Below the pieces are notes generated by a model that was not told the origin of the DNA, searched no databases, and worked only from the letters and a program-made list of their open reading frames with translations. From assembly GCA_010094045.1 (NCBI GenBank), contig ML986586.1:1-11948 (forward strand): a DNA stretch of 11,948 nt. Reading direction: 5' to 3'. The position numbers and the translations under genes are program-made. Shown here piece after piece: positions 9,544 through 11,948 of the stretch. This DNA comes from Lojkania enalia (taxonomy: Eukaryota > Ascomycota > Dothideomycetes > Pleosporales). How positions within the stretch are numbered: position 1 is the first letter of the stretch; every line of letters starts with the position of its first letter.

Positions 9544-11140
9544 TCTAATTTAGAATTTTCTCTACTATTCTTTTAGTATATACGAGTATTATATCTAGTT
9601 TTACTATAGTTATTATAGTAGTATTAAGCTGGTTAAACTCTTTCTTAAATATTAGTACTATAAGTTTTCTTAAAAAGCTAAGAGCTTATAAATAATTTAT
9701 TAACTATATATAAAGATCTTTTACTATATAATACTATACTACTATACTAAATATACTTTCTTTTATACGTTTTATACTTAGTTACTTCTTCTAATTACCT
9801 TTTAAGCTTAGAGTTATAAGCTTAAAGAAGTATATTCTAATATAGTATTAACTTAGTATCTTTTATAAACTATAAGAATTCTTCTTATACCTCTTTTAAT
9901 AATTATATAAAGGACTTTTATATAAGTATTAATTATAACCCAAATTTATATATATTACTTAGAGTTTTAGACTATTAGAAATATTTTTATAGAAGTAGTT
10001 CTAGTAGAATATATAGTTATATATTAAAGCGATCTAATATAACTTATATATTTAGAGGAATAATTTCTATTATTTTAAAGGTCTTTTAATAGTTCTTATA
10101 CGTAAATACGTTAAAAAACGCGTTTTTAAAGGCTAGAAGAAAGCCTTTTTATTAATATAGTAGACGCGTCAGCGTACTAAGTTTTATATATACTATAAAT
10201 ACTTTAGCTTTAATAGTAAGAAGTAAACTATATTAAAAGGCTAAAGTATATATAATAAATAAGAAGGTATATAAAATATTAGGATCTTTTATATAAAATA
10301 GTAATTTTTAAATTTTTAGTTAAGGTAGCTTTTATAGCTATCTAAAATAAGTAGTTTATATAACTCTATCTAACGTATCTTTATATACTTATTAAAATAC
10401 TTTAGCTACTTAAGACTAAGTATATTATTTATCTAGCTATTTTTAGAAACTAAAATTTTCTAATTATATAATATACCTACTTCTTTATACTATATAAAAA
10501 TATAAACGCGTTCTTTATAGATAATAAATAATAGAGTTATATATATAGTAGTATAGATATTTTAAATAACTATAACCTACTTATAATTGTCTAGCTATAT
10601 AAGAATAGGCTTTATATAATATTCTAAACTTATAATAACCTTTATAATACTAATAATATCTATCTAAAAGCCTATTTTATTAAAGTTGTAGATATTATTA
10701 TTATATATACTATATTTTACAATTATATTCTATATAAACTTAAACTATATATTAATAACCTCTAGATTTTCTTATTTTATTTTTTAATAATCCTTTACTT
10801 AATTAAAGACTATTTTAAGCTTATTTATATATACTATAAATTATTTAAGCTAATTCTTTTCTATAGGTATTTTACTATATATATCTAATAGTTTATCTAC
10901 TATATCTACTATCTTATATAGTTGAGGTATAAATTCTTATAATTTAAGGTTAAGAATATATTATACGATTATTTGTTTTTTAGTTACTATAAGCTTCTAG
11001 TAATTTAGTTATATATAAGAGTAAAATGCGATTCTATAAAGTTAAATAGAGAGTTGTTAATATTATATATTAAAAGCTATAGTAGTATATTATATACTCT
11101 TAAACTAGCCTAATTTATACACTTATAAGGTAAGCTTAAT
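9544..11140 (-). pseudogene. pogo-2 transposase, DDD/CENP-B type (degenerate)
   Basis: This is the transposase of pogo-2, about 530 codons. N-terminal HTH text is at about 11050-11115 (SIQYTTIAFNI-like) and KKQIIVQYILNL-like text at about 10940-10990, in the same place as in pogo-1. FKFIQNIIVKYSIY comes just before the core. The first Asp is Asn (10679-10681, YNFNKIGF); PPFIIY-like text lies near 10520; the second Asp is kept (10340-10342, LILDSYKSYLN); the third is Asn (10232-10234, LQPFNIVYF). Spacing is 113 and 36 codons, identical to pogo-1. A run of T at about 10146-10150 appears one base short, moving the C-terminal third (AFKNAFFNVFT onward) to another register. LKRQLEEVTKYKTYKRKYI-like text (about 9750-9810) leads to a CX2CX4HX4C knuckle (9576-9617), all four ligands Tyr. 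The last codons are cut off by pogo-1. The start is uncertain. Confidence 0.9.
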
Positions 11141-11194
11141 TCTACCTTTTTATTAAATTAATAGAAGATTATATTATAGATTTATTATAGTTCT

Positions 11195-11267
11195 TATATA
11201 GTATTTATAATACTATAAAAAAGTAGCTGCTTTAATAGTTTAGCTACTTTAATAGTAGAATATATTA
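11195..11267. repeat. pogo-2 right terminal inverted repeat
   Basis: Reading inward (minus strand) it starts taatatattctac and pairs with 7582-7655. It has the same two 17-bp internal units. Relative to the left TIR the paired units carry their C/T differences in opposite copies (tagctgc versus tagctac), so each unit mutated separately. TA (11268-11269) follows as the target duplication. Confidence 0.9.
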
Positions 11268-11948
11268 TATAAAATTAATTATATTATAAAATAAAAGTAA
11301 AATTCTATTAAAGTATAAAAATACTTAATTAAATAGAAGAATTACCTAGATTCTAAAAATAGTTAAAAGCTAGAAATAAATATTAGTACTAATACTCTAT
11401 AAGTATTCTAGAAAAAAAAGGGTATTAAATTAAAGAGATTAAGTAAATCTATTAAAGACTATAAACGTTTTTTAAAAATGAAGAAAAATAGCTAAATTAT
11501 TCTAGAGTATAACCTTTATATAAACTTTCTAGTTAATATAGCTATTTTTATCTAGTTTTTCTTAAATTAAGGTTTTTTATAGATATTTAATAGTACTATT
11601 ACTAGACTAAAGTTATATAAATAAGGTTTAAAAATAAGTACCTATAAAGTTAGCTTTATATATTAATATAGGTTCTTTAGTAATTATAAGAAGTAGTAAT
11701 TCCTACTATAAATATTAGAAGGATTATATTATAGTATATTATAGACTAGAATAGTATATAGAAGGCGGAAATATTATATTATTCTAAATATAGTACTAAC
11801 CTAGGTTATAAGATATTTAACTAGAGTATTATATCTATAGAAATGCTGGAGAACTTATTAATATCCGAAAAAATTAATATCTACTAATATCTATACCTTA
11901 CTATAATCTTTTCTTCTACTATAACTTAGTCGAGCCTTTTTAATAGGG
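11268..11948 (+). other. Flank right of pogo-2, probably the end of gypsy pol and beyond; not resolved
   Basis: By position this should continue the gypsy element interrupted at 7581. A + strand register from about 11285 to 11560 is moderately readable, with charged text such as KNEEKQLNYSRV (about 11478-11512), but I cannot match it to a chromodomain or any other pol segment. The polypurine tract and 3' LTR of gypsy would be expected here or further right. No copy of a candidate LTR is available for comparison because the 5' LTR is outside the window. No host gene was recognised. The last 100 bases are slightly less AT-rich. Confidence 0.4.

Larger units (their letters stand above)
7582..11267 (-). 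mobile_element. pogo-2: Fot1/pogo-like Tc1-mariner transposon, carrying nested pogo-1
   Basis: It is bounded by ~75-bp inverted repeats (7582-7655 and 11195-11267) and TA duplications. The span is 3,686 bp. Subtracting nested pogo-1 and one TA leaves about 1,850 bp, the usual size of Fot1/pogo elements. Its transposase lies on the minus strand, with its start near the right TIR and its C-terminus just right of pogo-1. The element is inserted in the 3' part of gypsy pol. A third copy of the TIR (48-120) shows that the family exists elsewhere. Confidence 0.9.

Noticed and set aside
9700..9760. TATA-like runs (tatataaa, e.g. about 9705-9712) as promoters
   Set aside because: TA-rich strings occur everywhere because of the mutation bias, and this one lies within the degenerate pogo-2 transposase.
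48..11267. Three ~75-bp repeats at 48, 7582 and 11195 read as LTR ends of gypsy elements
   Set aside because: Two of them are inverted relative to each other and exactly bracket a pogo transposase of the expected size, with TA outside. LTRs would be direct repeats and longer. The TIR reading explains all three.
1..11948. Mitochondrial or plastid DNA, or an endosymbiont genome, suggested by the extreme AT content
   Set aside because: Nuclear-type transposons (gypsy, hAT, pogo) fill the window and the mutations are CpA-directed transitions. No organellar gene, tRNA or rRNA was seen.
1..11948. Short open frames and scattered ATGs as small genes
   Set aside because: They are fragments between RIP-made stops or shadows of the transposon frames. 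None has coding evidence of its own.

Overview
The window looks like a repeat island from a filamentous ascomycete (Pezizomycotina) genome, with no intact gene. It is extremely AT-rich. CpA and TpG dinucleotides have almost vanished and TpA is greatly in excess, while CpT/ApG and some CpG survive. This is the mark of repeat-induced point mutation (RIP). Read in the right frames, transposon proteins are still legible, with Trp and Gln codons turned into TAG/TAA, Asp into Asn, and Cys/His into Tyr. TGA stops are very rare, as expected if TGA also decayed to TAA.

I read the window as a nest of at least four elements, three of them inserted into an older Ty3/gypsy retrotransposon on the + strand. 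Gypsy pieces lie at 123-1051 (gag end, CCHC knuckle, protease), 4499-7581 (protease end, reverse transcriptase, RNase H, integrase, GPY/F-like tail) and probably from 11270 onward. A hAT transposon (1052-4498, + strand) sits in the protease region. It has 12-bp terminal inverted repeats (TIRs) and an 8-bp target duplication, and removing it with one duplication copy restores the gypsy reading frame.

A pogo/Fot1-like Tc1-mariner element, here 'pogo-2' (7582-11267, transposase on the - strand, ~75-bp TIRs, TA target), sits near the 3' end of gypsy pol. A second and different pogo-like element, 'pogo-1' (7710-9541, transposase on the - strand, ~50-bp TIRs, TA target), is nested inside pogo-2 close to the 3' end of its transposase. 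At the left edge (1-120) is the end of yet another element sharing the pogo-2 TIR but with an unrelated interior. It cuts off the 5' part of gag.

Inferred order: gypsy first; then hAT, pogo-2 and the left-edge element, in unknown order; then pogo-1 into pogo-2. All are dead: catalytic acidic residues are missing in the reverse transcriptase, RNase H, integrase, hAT transposase and both pogo transposases, and all three zinc knuckles have lost every metal ligand. The right end (11268-11948) and the 1.2-kb tail of the hAT element have no recognised function. No rRNA, tRNA, CRISPR array or host gene was seen. The assignments rest on reading conserved motifs by eye, without database searches.
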